The notes: a model not told the origin generated them from the letters alone. Positions 45,429 to 55,070 are shown, counted from the stretch's first letter. The stretch: 64,000 nucleotides of DNA from Dysgonomonas sp. PF1-14 (GCF_029892965.1 NZ_JARXWN010000005.1:1-64000), one strand, 5' to 3'. A program made the numbers and translations.

Positions 45429-47234
45429 TTAATTATCAACACCCTTGTCATCGTCGTCGTCCAATGTCTTCGATATCTTATCTATATTGAGGCTACGAGC
45501 CATAGCATCGAATATTTCTTTGTAAGTTCCTTCCTGATGATAAATTTCTTCGTGTGTACCTGATTCTACAACCCGCCCGTTCTTCATTACGTATATACGG
45601 TCAGAGTCTATTATTTGTGAAATACTGTGTGATATGATGATTACCGTACGGTCTTTTTTTATGGCATCCAAGCTATTCTTGATCTGCTCGGTAGCCACTG
45701 CATCGAGGCTTGCGGTAGGCTCATCGAGGAAGATGATCGGCGGATTCTTGAGGAACATACGTGCAATGGCTATCTTTTGTTGCTGCCCACCCGACAAGGA
45801 TAAAGCTGATGTCTGATAGCCATTCTCGAAAGTCATTATCTGATCGTGAATATATGATTTCTTGGCGGCATCGATTACCTCATCCTGTGTAGCATCTGGC
45901 TTCCCATAGCGGATATTCTCTTCTATCGTTCCGTTAAATATATGATTTTTCTGCAATACCAACCCTATATTTTCGCGTAGGTATGCTGTATCATAATCTT
46001 TGAGAGATACACCGTCGAGAAGTATTTCACCCGAATCGGGACTATAAAACTTATCCAACAGATTTATCAACGTACTTTTACCTGCGCCCGATAGACCGAC
46101 TAATGCAGTAGTCTGTCCCGGCAGTATTTCCATATTTATGTCGTACAATGTCTGTATAGCATTATCGGGATAGGTGAAGTCAACTTTCTTTATCTGGAAT
46201 TTTCCCCATACGCGCCCCTTATAGCTGCCCGAATGCTCTATTTGATGATCGGCTTTGAGTATATCAAAAAAGCTTTCGGAATATATCAGCGCATCGTTCA
46301 TTTGATCATATATGCGGTGCAACTGACGTATAGGAGCCGATACGTTGTTGAACAGCAATATATGGAACATAATAGCCCCTATCGTCATTTCGCCGATAAG
46401 TACAAAATATGCCGTAAGTATAATGATAATAACAATACCTATCTGCTCTACAAAACTTTTGAGTCCATCGAACAGGAAACTGATCTTACGCGTCTTCATC
46501 TGCGCATCGGTCAGGCTGTTTTGCAGATCCATCTGCTTTTTGCTTTCTATATTTTCGCGGATAAAAGATTTGATGACAGTAATGGATTCCAATATACCTA
46601 AAATGCCCTGGCTTTTATTCTCTCTCAAGTCTTTGATCGACCGCCGTGCGCCACTCATCTTTATAGCTTGTGTGCGGCTTACATAGTAGTAGATCGGTAT
46701 AATACACAGTCCCACCAACCCGACATAGAAATTAGCATTAAACATCATTATCAGTGCCACGATGGAATTGGCAAATAGCGGCAATATATCTATAAAGAAA
46801 TTCTGCACCAATCGGGTAAGGCTTTCCACCCCCCTGTCGATTCGTGCCTGCATTTTTCCGGGTTGATTGCCTCCCGAGGTGTAGAATGCAAGCTGATAGG
46901 TCAATATTTTATCTATAACAGACTGGGCAAGGTCTTTGGCTATGAATATGCGAAGCTTTTCGCCATAGAATTTCTGCCCGAACTGTATGAATGAATTGAT
47001 GATCTCCTTAGAGATGAGTATAACCGAAATGGTGACGAGTATCGACAGCCCTTCCTGCAAGCCTTTATGTCCTTCTACCAGCGCATTGATCTCGTCTACA
47101 GTATAGCGCAGCACCCACGCATTCACCTGAGCGGTGAGCGATCCGATAAGTGTAAGTACCAACGCCAGGACGACCAGCCAGCGATAAGGATAAACGTAAG
47201 GTTTCAGGTTTTTGAATAGCTCGAATAACGACAT
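45429..47234 (-). CDS. ABC exporter, fused permease and ATPase (MsbA/LmrA type)
   Basis: 601 residues. Six membrane helices in residues about 15-320 (WLVVLALVLTLIGSLTAQ, DILPLFANSIVALIMMF, IGIVIIIILTAYFVLIG), then one nucleotide-binding domain: Walker A ALVGLSGAGKST, Q-loop GLVLQKNHIFNG, signature LSLSGGQQQKIAIARMFLKNPPIIFLDEPTASLDA, and the H-loop VIIISHSISQI. It works as a dimer. Typical substrates are lipids, lipid A, peptides or drugs; nothing in the sequence fixes one. The C-terminal tail is acidic (LDDDDDKGVDN). A TATATTTG promoter box is at 47250-47257. Confidence 0.93.
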   Translation of the reverse strand: MSLFELFKNLKPYVYPYRWLVVLALVLTLIGSLTAQVNAWVLRYTVDEINALVEGHKGLQEGLSILVTISVILISKEIINSFIQFGQKFYGEKLRIFIAKDLAQSVIDKILTYQLAFYTSGGNQPGKMQARIDRGVESLTRLVQNFFIDILPLFANSIVALIMMFNANFYVGLVGLCIIPIYYYVSRTQAIKMSGARRSIKDLRENKSQGILGILESITVIKSFIRENIESKKQMDLQNSLTDAQMKTRKISFLFDGLKSFVEQIGIVIIIILTAYFVLIGEMTIGAIMFHILLFNNVSAPIRQLHRIYDQMNDALIYSESFFDILKADHQIEHSGSYKGRVWGKFQIKKVDFTYPDNAIQTLYDINMEILPGQTTALVGLSGAGKSTLINLLDKFYSPDSGEILLDGVSLKDYDTAYLRENIGLVLQKNHIFNGTIEENIRYGKPDATQDEVIDAAKKSYIHDQIMTFENGYQTSALSLSGGQQQKIAIARMFLKNPPIIFLDEPTASLDAVATEQIKNSLDAIKKDRTVIIISHSISQIIDSDRIYVMKNGRVVESGTHEEIYHQEGTYKEIFDAMARSLNIDKISKTLDDDDDKGVDN

Positions 47235-47249
47235 TGTGCAAAGTTTTTA

Positions 47250-47257
47250 CAAATATA
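47250..47257 (-). promoter_or_regulatory. Probable -7 element for the ABC exporter
   Basis: Reads TATATTTG on the minus strand, only 16 bp upstream of the ATG at 47234, which gives a very short 5' leader. Confidence 0.5.
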
Positions 47258-47302
47258 ACTTTTTATCGGATTCTTTGGTTCACCTATACCGAAGAATATT
47301 TA

Positions 47303-47310
47303 TATCTTTG
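47303..47310 (+). promoter_or_regulatory. Probable -7 element for the ion channel gene
   Basis: TATCTTTG matches TAnnTTTG. A TTTG lies at 47274-47277, slightly further upstream than usual (25 bp). The distance to the ATG at 47426 is about 115 bp, so a longer leader is predicted. Confidence 0.45.
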
Positions 47311-47425
47311 GTGCGACCTAAAGTCACAGACTTTTTTATTGTTCTTGTAGGCATAGCAACCAGAGAAAGTTATGACACAAGAGTATATCACTAGAAACTT
47401 TCTGTCACTTACACTAATATAACTT

Positions 47426-48208
47426 ATGCTCAAAATACTATTGAATAACCGCTTCATAGGCGGAGCTATACTGCTGAATACGTTAATAACCATTCTATTG
47501 ACGTTTAATACTCCCGTAAACGGGTTGCTGGAAATTGCTGATCATCTGATCACCATCTTGTTCCTTACAGAAATTATTTATAAGATACATACATACAAAA
47601 AAGATTTTTTTAAGGATGCAACCAATGTTTTCGATATGATACTGATATTGGTGGCATCTATACCGCTGTTTCTTATATTACTCGGCAAGCATCCGACTGA
47701 TCTCAACTATATATTGTTACTCAGGATATTCAAGTTATTCAAGTTTATCAGGTTTGGTAAGTTTATCCCCAACTTTAAGAAGCTGCTTAAAGACTTCAAC
47801 AGGGCTCTGAAAGCATCTATCAGCCTGATACTCGGCGCACTGATTATGCTTATTATTATCAGTACCATCCTTACCTATATATTCAAAGAATCGTACCCTT
47901 CCTTGTTTGGCAATCCGTTCGAATCGGCATATACAGTATTCCGTATGCTTACGGTAGAAGGTTGGTACGAAATACCCGACCTTATGTCGGAAGGAATACC
48001 CTATATTTCGTCAGTCATGATAAGGCTGTTCTTTTCCATATTTGTGTTTGTAGGCGGCATGCTGGGGATGTCGTTCGTCACTTCCCTTATTGTAGACGAA
48101 CTGGCATCGGACAACAATGACGAACTTATATCGCATGTGAAACAACTTGAAAGTAAGATCGATGAATTGCACGAGATGAACAAGAAACTGATGGATAAGT
48201 TGAAATAA
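47426..48208 (+). CDS. Voltage-gated ion channel, BacNav-like (ion transporter family)
   Basis: 260 residues, the size of single-repeat bacterial sodium channels such as NaChBac and NavAb. Six membrane helices are visible: S1-S3 in residues 10-90, an S4 with basic residues at regular steps (LRIFKLFKFIRFGKF, about 100-115), an S4-S5 linker, S5 (ASISLILGALIMLIIISTILTYIF), a pore loop and S6 (LFFSIFVFVGGMLGMSFVTSLIV). The selectivity filter reads TVEGWYEI where BacNav has T-L-E-S-W-x. A C-terminal coiled coil (ELISHVKQLESKIDELHEMNKKL) should mediate tetramer assembly, as in BacNav. Ion choice is uncertain because of the Ser to Gly change after the filter Glu. Confidence 0.85.
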   Translation: MLKILLNNRFIGGAILLNTLITILLTFNTPVNGLLEIADHLITILFLTEIIYKIHTYKKDFFKDATNVFDMILILVASIPLFLILLGKHPTDLNYILLLRIFKLFKFIRFGKFIPNFKKLLKDFNRALKASISLILGALIMLIIISTILTYIFKESYPSLFGNPFESAYTVFRMLTVEGWYEIPDLMSEGIPYISSVMIRLFFSIFVFVGGMLGMSFVTSLIVDELASDNNDELISHVKQLESKIDELHEMNKKLMDKLK

Positions 48209-48297
48209 CAACAGCAGACTGTCCCCAAAATTTCTTTCTTTTGCTTAAAATAGTCTTAAGCATCGCTAAAAGGGTAAGAATAATACCAGATTATTTT

Positions 48298-48305
48298 TAT
48301 CTTTG
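48298..48305 (+). promoter_or_regulatory. Probable -7 element for recR
   Basis: TATCTTTG, matching TAnnTTTG, 24 bp upstream of the ATG at 48329. No clear -33 TTTG. Confidence 0.5.
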
Positions 48306-48328
48306 CGGGCGATTTATCAGGAATTGTT

Positions 48329-48952
48329 ATGAACCAAAAATATCCTTCAACTCTTCTCGAAAATGCGGTAAACGAATTTGCCAAGCTGCCCGGCATCGGA
48401 CGAAAGACAGCTTTGCGGCTTATTCTGCATTTGCTGAGACAAGACAATACTGTGGTCGACAATTTCTCTGAAGCCCTTGTAAAACTCAAGCATGAGGTAA
48501 GATACTGCAATGTGTGCCACAATATAAGTGACGACGAAGTGTGCCCTATCTGTAAGGACAAGTCGCGCGATTCATCTATTGTCTGTGTGGTAGAAAATAT
48601 AAAAGAAGTGATGGCAATAGAAAACACCATGCAATACAGAGGCTTATACCATGTATTGGGAGGTATCATTTCGCCGATAGACGGAATAGGCCCTGCCGAC
48701 CTCGAAATAAATTCGCTGGTAGAACGCGTAGCTCAGGGTAATATCAAAGAAATAATACTGGCACTAAGCACAACGATGGAAGGTGATACCACCAACTTTT
48801 ACATATATAAAAAACTAAATCCATTCGACCTTAAAGTATCGATGATAGCACGAGGGATATCTATTGGCGACGAAATTGAATATGCCGACGAAGTCACTCT
48901 CGGGCGTTCGATACTCAACAGAACTTTATTTAACGAATCATACAGAATGTAG
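48329..48952 (+). CDS. recR: Recombination mediator RecR
   Basis: 207 residues. N-terminal helix-hairpin-helix ([27 protein letters not shown]), four-Cys zinc finger ([17 protein letters not shown]), Toprim domain ([43 protein letters not shown]) and the conserved C-terminal part ([11 protein letters not shown]). RecR works with RecO and RecF to load RecA at gaps. Nearly all RecR features are present and length is standard. Confidence 0.97.
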   Translation: MNQKYPSTLLENAVNEFAKLPGIGRKTALRLILHLLRQDNTVVDNFSEALVKLKHEVRYCNVCHNISDDEVCPICKDKSRDSSIVCVVENIKEVMAIENTMQYRGLYHVLGGIISPIDGIGPADLEINSLVERVAQGNIKEIILALSTTMEGDTTNFYIYKKLNPFDLKVSMIARGISIGDEIEYADEVTLGRSILNRTLFNESYRM

Positions 48953-49010
48953 ATGCAAGAATATTATCGTTTACTACAGAATAAAATTCTGTATATATGA
49001 TAATTATAAT

Positions 49011-49018
49011 TATATTTG
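49011..49018 (+). promoter_or_regulatory. Probable -7 element for the HAD-like gene
   Basis: TATATTTG, matching TAnnTTTG, 68 bp upstream of the ATG at 49086. It supports the start at 49086 and not the upstream in-frame codons that overlap recR. Confidence 0.5.
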
Positions 49019-49085
49019 CATCTCTTTTTTAAGAAAACCGACTCTAACAAACAAAACTAAGAATACTAAACTAAAAATATACAAT

Positions 49086-49541
49086 ATGATTATTGCTGTA
49101 GATTTTGACGGTACGGTCGTAGAACATGAATATCCAAAAATCGGACGTCCGATTCCTTTTGCTATAGAAACATTGCTGCAATTACAAAAAGACGGGCATA
49201 CACTGCTTATGTGGACGGTACGCAGCGGACGATTGTTACAGGAGGCAGTGGACTATTGTGCCGAAAAAGGGCTGGTGTATTACGCTGCCAACAAGAATCA
49301 TCCCGATGAAGATGTAGCGACTGCATCCCGCAAATTAGACGCCGATCTGTTTATAGATGACCGCAATTTGGGCGGATTGCCTGATTGGGGCGTTATCTAT
49401 CACGCCATTAAGGCAATGGAAAAAGGCGAAACCTCATTTGAAAGAATAATGATGTCGTCAGGTGAAAACCAACGTGTACGCCGCAGAAAGAAGAACTTCT
49501 TTATTCGCTTGGGCGAAATGTTTGAGAAAGATAAATACTAA
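49086..49541 (+). CDS. Small HAD-superfamily hydrolase
   Basis: 151 residues from the ATG at 49086. The frame is open back to 48864 but that part overlaps recR and looks like noise. HAD motif I is MIIAVDFDGTVVEHEY with the catalytic Asp pair. Motif II is LLMWTVRSGR (Thr/Ser), motif III/IV is DADLFIDDRNLGG. No cap domain is present. A basic tail follows (RVRRRKKNFFIRLGEMFEK). Typical Bacteroidetes HAD-like protein of unknown substrate; phosphatase activity is probable. It is followed by the DUF5672 gene. Confidence 0.85.
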   Translation: MIIAVDFDGTVVEHEYPKIGRPIPFAIETLLQLQKDGHTLLMWTVRSGRLLQEAVDYCAEKGLVYYAANKNHPDEDVATASRKLDADLFIDDRNLGGLPDWGVIYHAIKAMEKGETSFERIMMSSGENQRVRRRKKNFFIRLGEMFEKDKY

Positions 49542-49598
49542 AAGCATATACTTCTACAGGCTAATATAGTGCAAGACAAATCAGAGAAAGAGAATATC

Positions 49599-50387
49599 AT
49601 GGTAAAAGACACAACAGTAAATGTGCTGATACCAATGTATAAACAGGAGATGACCGGTTTAGAGAAAATCTCTTTCAATAATATATACAATACACTAAAC
49701 AGCCATCCGATTACGGTAATAAAGCCCGAATCACTGGATCTGTCGGCACTGAAAGAAGAATATCCGCTGATCGCTTTCGAATCGTTCGACGACACATATT
49801 TTAAAGGAATTACCGGATACAACAGGCTGCTTTTGTCAGCTGTATTTTACGAACGCTTCCTTAACCACACATACATCCTTATATGCCAATTGGACTCCTA
49901 TGTATTCAGAGACGAATTACTGCACTTTTGCAGCAAGGATTATGATTACATAGGTGCCCCTTGGCTGAAAAAGAAAATCTACCAAAACTTTATAATGACC
50001 TTCTTGTTAGACAATAAAAAGAAAAGGTATAACAAGAAAGACAAACCTTGTAGACAAAATCTATACAATAAGGTCGGCAATGGCGGATTTTCGCTAAGGA
50101 AAACACAAAGCTTTTGCCATGCTATAGAAAGGCATGCAGAACGTATAGCTTTCTATCTCTCACACGAAAACGTGCCTTTATACAACGAGGACGTATTCTG
50201 GGCGATAGAAGTACCTGAATTCAAATACCCTCCGGTACAAGAAGCCATGCAATTTGCTTTCGACAAATATCCGGCCTATTGCTACGAACTTAATGGTAAC
50301 CAATTGCCATTTGGTTGTCATGGATGGTATAAACGAAAATGGAAAGGATTCTGGAAAGAATTCATTAACTTTGACGAGAAAGTATAA
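49599..50387 (+). CDS. DUF5672 glycosyltransferase-like protein
   Basis: 262 residues from the ATG at 49599; a GTG ten codons upstream (49569) is an alternative. The sequence has VNVLIPMYKQEMTGLEKISFNNIYNTLNSHPITVIKP, YILICQLDSYVFRDELLHFCSKDYDYIGAPWLKKK (a D-x-D-like QLDSY position), KVGNGGFSLRKTQSFC and NEDVFWAIEVPEF, the pattern of DUF5672, which is a GT-A-like nucleotide-sugar transferase fold. It would act at the cytoplasmic face in cell-surface glycan synthesis. There is no signal peptide. The neighbours give no pathway. Confidence 0.82.
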   Translation: MVKDTTVNVLIPMYKQEMTGLEKISFNNIYNTLNSHPITVIKPESLDLSALKEEYPLIAFESFDDTYFKGITGYNRLLLSAVFYERFLNHTYILICQLDSYVFRDELLHFCSKDYDYIGAPWLKKKIYQNFIMTFLLDNKKKRYNKKDKPCRQNLYNKVGNGGFSLRKTQSFCHAIERHAERIAFYLSHENVPLYNEDVFWAIEVPEFKYPPVQEAMQFAFDKYPAYCYELNGNQLPFGCHGWYKRKWKGFWKEFINFDEKV

Positions 50388-50405
50388 CCCTTAATCGTCA
50401 GTCGT

Positions 50406-50933
50406 ATGCTTCTTAAAAATACAGAAATCCTATTGCGGGCAGTGGAACCCGAAGATTTGGACACCCTCTACAAATGGGAAAATTCCACAGCACTGTGGAT
50501 ACATGGCAACACGCTTGCTCCCTACTCAAAGCTTGTATTACGTCAATATATAAATGATGCTCTGGAAATGGATATCTATCAGAGCAGGCAGTTGCGCCTG
50601 ATGGTAGACCTTGCAGGCAGTGATACAACCATAGGCACTGTAGACCTGTATGATATAGATGGACATCACCGCCGTGCCGGAATAGGCATACTCATCGATG
50701 AAAATTACCGCCAGAAAGGATATGCCTCACAGGCACTATTGCTGATGCAGGAATATGCTTTCAACTTTTTATACCTCCACCAGTTGTATGCTTACATATC
50801 GGTGAGTAACATTAAGAGTATCAGCTTGTTTGAGAAATCAGATTATAAAGAGGTCGGTGTGTTAAAAGATTGGATTCAGCGTAGCGAAACATTTGAGGAC
50901 GTACGTTTGTTCCAATTACTAAACGTTAAATAA
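50406..50933 (+). CDS. GNAT family N-acetyltransferase
   Basis: 175 residues. RimJ/RimL-like layout: ILLRAVEPEDLDTLYKWENS at the start, IGTVDLYDIDGHHRRAGIGILIDENYRQKGYASQALLLMQEYAF with the acetyl-CoA pyrophosphate loop (YRQKGYASQ), and NIKSISLFEKSDYKEVG. It could acetylate a ribosomal protein, a small amine or SpeG-like polyamine. It ends four bp before the Sua5-like gene, suggesting one transcript. Confidence 0.88.
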   Translation: MLLKNTEILLRAVEPEDLDTLYKWENSTALWIHGNTLAPYSKLVLRQYINDALEMDIYQSRQLRLMVDLAGSDTTIGTVDLYDIDGHHRRAGIGILIDENYRQKGYASQALLLMQEYAFNFLYLHQLYAYISVSNIKSISLFEKSDYKEVGVLKDWIQRSETFEDVRLFQLLNVK

Positions 50934-50937
50934 CAGC

Positions 50938-51501
50938 ATGAACGAAGATATAAAAAAAGCATTCGACACACTGGTAGCCGGCGGACTCATTCTTTACCCT
51001 ACCGATACCATCTGGGGAATAGGCTGTGATGCAACGAACGAAGAAGCTGTACGTAAAGTGTATGAACTGAAAAAACGCAACGATAGTAAAGCGCTTATCA
51101 CTTTACTAGACAATTCAGTGAAGCTGGACTACTACATAAACGGCGTACCCGAAATAGCATGGGATCTGATAGAAGTATCGGATAAGCCACTGACCATAAT
51201 ATACGACAACGCCCGCAATCTTGCATCTAACCTGATAGCCGAAGACGGCAGCATTGCTATCCGCATTACCAAAGAGGAATTTTCGCATAAGCTGTGCCAG
51301 CGTTTCCGTAAGGCTCTTGTATCTACATCGGCAAATATAAGCGGAGAACCGTCTCCGGCCAACTTTAGCGAGATCAGTGAAGAGATAAAGAGCGGTGTCG
51401 ATTATATTGTAGGCTACAGACAGGACGACATATCTAAATCGAAAGCCTCGAGCATTATCAAACTTGGCAAATCGGGAGAAGTAAAAATAATAAGAGAATA
51501 G
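50938..51501 (+). CDS. Threonylcarbamoyl-AMP synthase-like protein (Sua5/YciO/YrdC)
   Basis: 187 residues, the short TsaC-like length. GGLILYPTDTIWGIGCDATNEEAVRKVYELKKRNDSKALITLL is the conserved N-terminal KxR/SxN region, followed by PEIAWDLIEVSDKPLTIIYDNA, IAIRITKEEF and SANISGEPSPANFSEISEEI. It makes threonylcarbamoyl-AMP for t6A37 in ANN-decoding tRNAs. Some members of the YciO branch have lost this role, so the assignment to TsaC is likely but not certain. It lies three bp upstream of the pentapeptide-repeat gene. Confidence 0.88.
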   Translation: MNEDIKKAFDTLVAGGLILYPTDTIWGIGCDATNEEAVRKVYELKKRNDSKALITLLDNSVKLDYYINGVPEIAWDLIEVSDKPLTIIYDNARNLASNLIAEDGSIAIRITKEEFSHKLCQRFRKALVSTSANISGEPSPANFSEISEEIKSGVDYIVGYRQDDISKSKASSIIKLGKSGEVKIIRE

Positions 51502-51504
51502 ACA

Positions 51505-52071
51505 ATGGCTAAAACCCGCGACGACCTTAAAATAGACGGTAAATCTTTCACTGATGGGATAGACAAGAAAATATACGACCAGTGCATATTTTCTAACTGT
51601 GACTTCTCTAACGCGAAGATACATTCGTGCAATTTCACCGATTGCACCTTTGTGAACTGCAACGTGTCTATGACCGACTTCCACAACACTACGTTAAATA
51701 ATGTGGTATTCGTAAACTGCAAGATACTCGGGGTAAAGTTCAACTATTGCCACGATTTCATTTTTGAGGTAAGCTTCGATAACTGTATTCTCGATTATAG
51801 TTCGTTTGAGAAGCGAAAGATGAGTAAAACCATCTTCAAAAACTCATCGCTGAAAGGAGTAGATTTTGGTGAAGCCGATTTGAAACAGGCTCAGTTTACA
51901 GAATGTGACCTCAACGAAGCAATATTCTACGATACCAATATTCAGGAAGCCGATTTTACCTCTGCCTACAATTACGTTATAGACCTTAGCCAGAATTATA
52001 TAAAGAAAGCTCGTTTCTCTAAAAATGAATTAATTGGGCTACTCAGTCAGTTCGATATAGTTATTGAATAA
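51505..52071 (+). CDS. Pentapeptide-repeat protein
   Basis: 188 residues, almost all of it tandem A(D/N)LXX-type units: CIFSNCDFSNAKIHSCNFTD, CTFVNCNVSMTDF, SSLKGVDFGEADLKQAQF, CDLNEAIFYDTNIQEADF. It should form a right-handed quadrilateral beta helix, similar in size to Qnr/MfpA proteins (about 180-218 residues) that mimic DNA and shield gyrase. Qnr-like function cannot be claimed from repeats alone, and most chromosomal family members have no known role. Its stop codon touches that of the convergent AddB-like gene (52071/52072). Confidence 0.9.
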   Translation: MAKTRDDLKIDGKSFTDGIDKKIYDQCIFSNCDFSNAKIHSCNFTDCTFVNCNVSMTDFHNTTLNNVVFVNCKILGVKFNYCHDFIFEVSFDNCILDYSSFEKRKMSKTIFKNSSLKGVDFGEADLKQAQFTECDLNEAIFYDTNIQEADFTSAYNYVIDLSQNYIKKARFSKNELIGLLSQFDIVIE

Positions 52072-54963
52072 CTACTTCTTACAGATATTTGTAAATATAC
52101 ACCAGCGGCAAGCCTCACCCGTAGGAGTCTGGTCGAATGGCACTTGCGGATCGAATATCTCTTCGAGACAGGCATCAAAATAGGTCTTAAATTCATCCCT
52201 GTATTCCGAAAAGTCAGTAATGCGCTCATCGTCTCTTCCCGATCTGCGGATAACATCAGGATCAAACTTTGTGTCGAACAGATTGCGCAGATAGTATATA
52301 CCTGGTTCCAATATCTTGTCGGGGTGATCTGCCAGATAGAGGTGTGAATACATAAACACCTGCATAACAGCTTTCGGGCGGTCTTTCATTTCCTTATCGA
52401 ACAGGTCTTTCATTTCCTTATAACGAAGTACGCCCTTTCCCGTCTTGTAGTCGATGATACGGGTGTGTCTTTTCACTTCGTCCACGCGGTCGATAATCCC
52501 TTTCAGCGAAACTGTTTTACCCGAAGGGAGCTGGTAGTTTGATTTTATACGTTCCTCTGCATCGATATATACAAACGGCGTCAGTTTAGCATCGGTAGCC
52601 AATACCTGCCTGATGTATTTGCGCAAGACTTCACCCGTCAGGTAGTTCTGTCCTGTGAGCCTTTTTATCTTATCCGACTTAAAATAGTTTTCGGCAAACG
52701 AACGCTCGATAGTAGCTGTCAGCAGCTTATCGTCCTTACTTATCTTATGCAGCAGATCGGCAGTTATCATTTTCCCTTTGAAGGGTTCGTACAACCATTC
52801 CATCACAGCATGAAAGATAGTTCCGAATGTGCTGGCCTCTATTGTTTCGGCTATCTCGTCTTCCTCAGCCATACCCTCTACCACAGAGAAATAGAATTGC
52901 AGCGGACAGTTCAGGTATGTGTTAATAGAACTAGCCGAAAGCCGTTTGTCGCCCCCTTGCAGAAATACGTTCATCTTCTCCAGTATCTGCGGAGTTTTCT
53001 TTATAGAAATAGCAAGGCTCTCGGCAGAAGACACCTTATATACAGCCAGTTTTTCCCTTATATCGAAATGATTAGGGTACAAATGTTTTATCTGATTAAA
53101 ATAGCGGCTCACTTCGCCCGATTGCAACCCTTCGGTGCGTGTATCGTATAGGAGATAGATGCGTTTGGCTCGGTTTATCATCCTATAGAAATGGTACGAG
53201 AATATACTGTCTTGATGCTCGTATGTAGGCAGATCGAATCCTTTTCGTAGATTGTAGGGAATGAACGAACTGGCAGCCTTTTTCAGAGGGAAGATGCCTT
53301 CGTTCATCGAAAGGATGATAAGGTTGTCAAAATCCAGCGCGCGGGTTTCCAATACCCCCATCACCTGCAAGCCCGACAAAGGCTCTCCGCTGAATGGCAC
53401 GCTGATACCGACAATCAGTTTTTTCAACAGTTTGAAGTAAGTCTCTACCGACATATCAGATGAAACGTCCTTTACTGTCTCGTCCATCTTATTTACTGTC
53501 TTATAATACTCGACAATGAATTCGCCTTCTATATCTGCCGATCGGGCACTAACCACCTCTTCATCATCATCTTTCTTGTCTTTTACTGACAAAGATAGTT
53601 TGAGAGTAGACAAGATGGAGCGCAGATAATCGGGTATATCAGCCCAGACTGTTATCGGGCGAAATATCATCTTCAGCAACGGATGTCCCAGAAAATCCCT
53701 GTCGGGAACTATCACCCTGTTGTACTGTACTATATTTTGTCTGAGCCGTTTAGCTTCATCTTCCGCTATGTTTGTTATATACCGATGATTGAGTATTGCC
53801 AGCACAGGCTTGTAGTAAAAGCCGGTATAATTGTCTGATTTTCGTACATTACGTTGCAGCTCGAAAATATGCTCCATCAATCCCGAGATAGAACTATTAC
53901 CCAGGCTGTAACCCATTGTCACATTTATCTTATCTATCTCTTCAGGGATAGAGTATAATGCGGGCAATAGCAAATTCTCGTCAGGCAGTACCAATGCCGT
54001 ATTCATAGCCTGATCGGACGAAACGATCTGCTTCTCTTCCAACAGGGTTTTGATAACAGGATATACATGCTTTGCCTGTCCCACAGCCGACGGTATGCCG
54101 ATGACCTCTATTATAGGCTTTTCCATAGTCAGTTCTTCGGGACTTAGTTCCAACTGTGTCGGGAACAGCATTTTGTTCTTGTCTATGAAGAATGATGCCT
54201 TGTTTTGCTTATCGCGAACAAGTGGTGATGAGTAGTCCCAATAAAAATCGGCTATTCCTCTCTTGTGCAAGTATCTGAGTAGTTTCTCTTCCGATATACT
54301 GTGTCCGTTGAGCCCGACAAATACAACCTTTTCGAATGGCAGGCGATAATCCATATTTTTAGCCAGTCGGTCTGCCACATCTCTGAATATCATGCCCTCA
54401 TAAGCCAACCCCTTTGCCGTAAGCCGCTCACGCAATGAGGTATAAAGCTGAAAAAGTACCTCCCACATCTCCAGAAAGTCTTTCTTCTTATCATTCTCTC
54501 CTATAGGTAGGAAATTAGACCAGAAACGACGAATAGCTTCAATCTGATCGGACGTGAGGAAATCGAATCCTGCATCTATCTCTTTCAGGTCGCGGATATT
54601 GCGGAAAAGCTGCTGTGCATCTACCATATATTTATCCACATCATCGAAGTCGTTGAGCAGCATTTCGCCCCAATAGAGAAACTCATCGAAAGTTTCCTGC
54701 GTGCGACTGATCTCCTTATATATATCGTATAGCAGAAAAAGCATCTCTATGCGGTCAGCCTTTTTGTAAGGGCTCAGTTTGTCGAAAAGGTCGGTAACCG
54801 TAAGTATCTCCGGCGAGAATAAAGGTTTATTGGCTATCTGAGCCAGATAGTGCTGAAAGAATATCCCGGCTCTGCGATTGGGGAACACAAAGGTATAACG
54901 GCTTATCTGCGCGCCGAAATTCTTATAATATACCTGTGCGACATTGTATAGGAATGGGATCAT
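52072..54963 (-). CDS. AddB/RecB-type PD-(D/E)XK nuclease family protein
   Basis: 963 residues. The N-terminal part resembles the AddB helicase-like region, with FVFPNRRAGIFFQHYL in place of a working Walker A, so it is probably not an active ATPase. GLNGHSISEEKLLRYL, LSGLQVMGVLETRALDFDNLIILSMNEGIFP and FIPYNLRKGFDLPTYEHQDS are typical of this Bacteroidetes family. The C-terminal nuclease (about 690-963) has LSASSINTYLNCPLQFYF, the PD-(D/E)XK core GIIDRVDEVKRHTRIIDYKTGK, and a C-x2-C-x5-C cluster (CRWCIFTNIC) that with the upstream Cys can hold a 4Fe-4S centre. The partner AddA-type helicase is not in the window. Likely role: double-strand break end resection. Confidence 0.9.
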   Translation of the reverse strand: MIPFLYNVAQVYYKNFGAQISRYTFVFPNRRAGIFFQHYLAQIANKPLFSPEILTVTDLFDKLSPYKKADRIEMLFLLYDIYKEISRTQETFDEFLYWGEMLLNDFDDVDKYMVDAQQLFRNIRDLKEIDAGFDFLTSDQIEAIRRFWSNFLPIGENDKKKDFLEMWEVLFQLYTSLRERLTAKGLAYEGMIFRDVADRLAKNMDYRLPFEKVVFVGLNGHSISEEKLLRYLHKRGIADFYWDYSSPLVRDKQNKASFFIDKNKMLFPTQLELSPEELTMEKPIIEVIGIPSAVGQAKHVYPVIKTLLEEKQIVSSDQAMNTALVLPDENLLLPALYSIPEEIDKINVTMGYSLGNSSISGLMEHIFELQRNVRKSDNYTGFYYKPVLAILNHRYITNIAEDEAKRLRQNIVQYNRVIVPDRDFLGHPLLKMIFRPITVWADIPDYLRSILSTLKLSLSVKDKKDDDEEVVSARSADIEGEFIVEYYKTVNKMDETVKDVSSDMSVETYFKLLKKLIVGISVPFSGEPLSGLQVMGVLETRALDFDNLIILSMNEGIFPLKKAASSFIPYNLRKGFDLPTYEHQDSIFSYHFYRMINRAKRIYLLYDTRTEGLQSGEVSRYFNQIKHLYPNHFDIREKLAVYKVSSAESLAISIKKTPQILEKMNVFLQGGDKRLSASSINTYLNCPLQFYFSVVEGMAEEDEIAETIEASTFGTIFHAVMEWLYEPFKGKMITADLLHKISKDDKLLTATIERSFAENYFKSDKIKRLTGQNYLTGEVLRKYIRQVLATDAKLTPFVYIDAEERIKSNYQLPSGKTVSLKGIIDRVDEVKRHTRIIDYKTGKGVLRYKEMKDLFDKEMKDRPKAVMQVFMYSHLYLADHPDKILEPGIYYLRNLFDTKFDPDVIRRSGRDDERITDFSEYRDEFKTYFDACLEEIFDPQVPFDQTPTGEACRWCIFTNICKK

Positions 54964-55070
54964 TCTTCGATTTTTCTATGACAAGTACAAAGGTACTAAT
55001 TTATAAATAATGCGAATCAGTATTTGATGTTATATCAAATAAACCTTCTATTATTTTCTACTGCGCGCAA

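Noticed and set aside
48864-49085. N-terminal extension of the HAD-like gene
   Set aside because: Overlaps recR and the promoter box at 49011-49018; the HAD fold starts exactly at the ATG at 49086.
51505-52071. Calling the pentapeptide protein a Qnr quinolone-resistance protein
   Set aside because: Size fits but the repeats alone do not identify gyrase binding; most family members have other or unknown roles.
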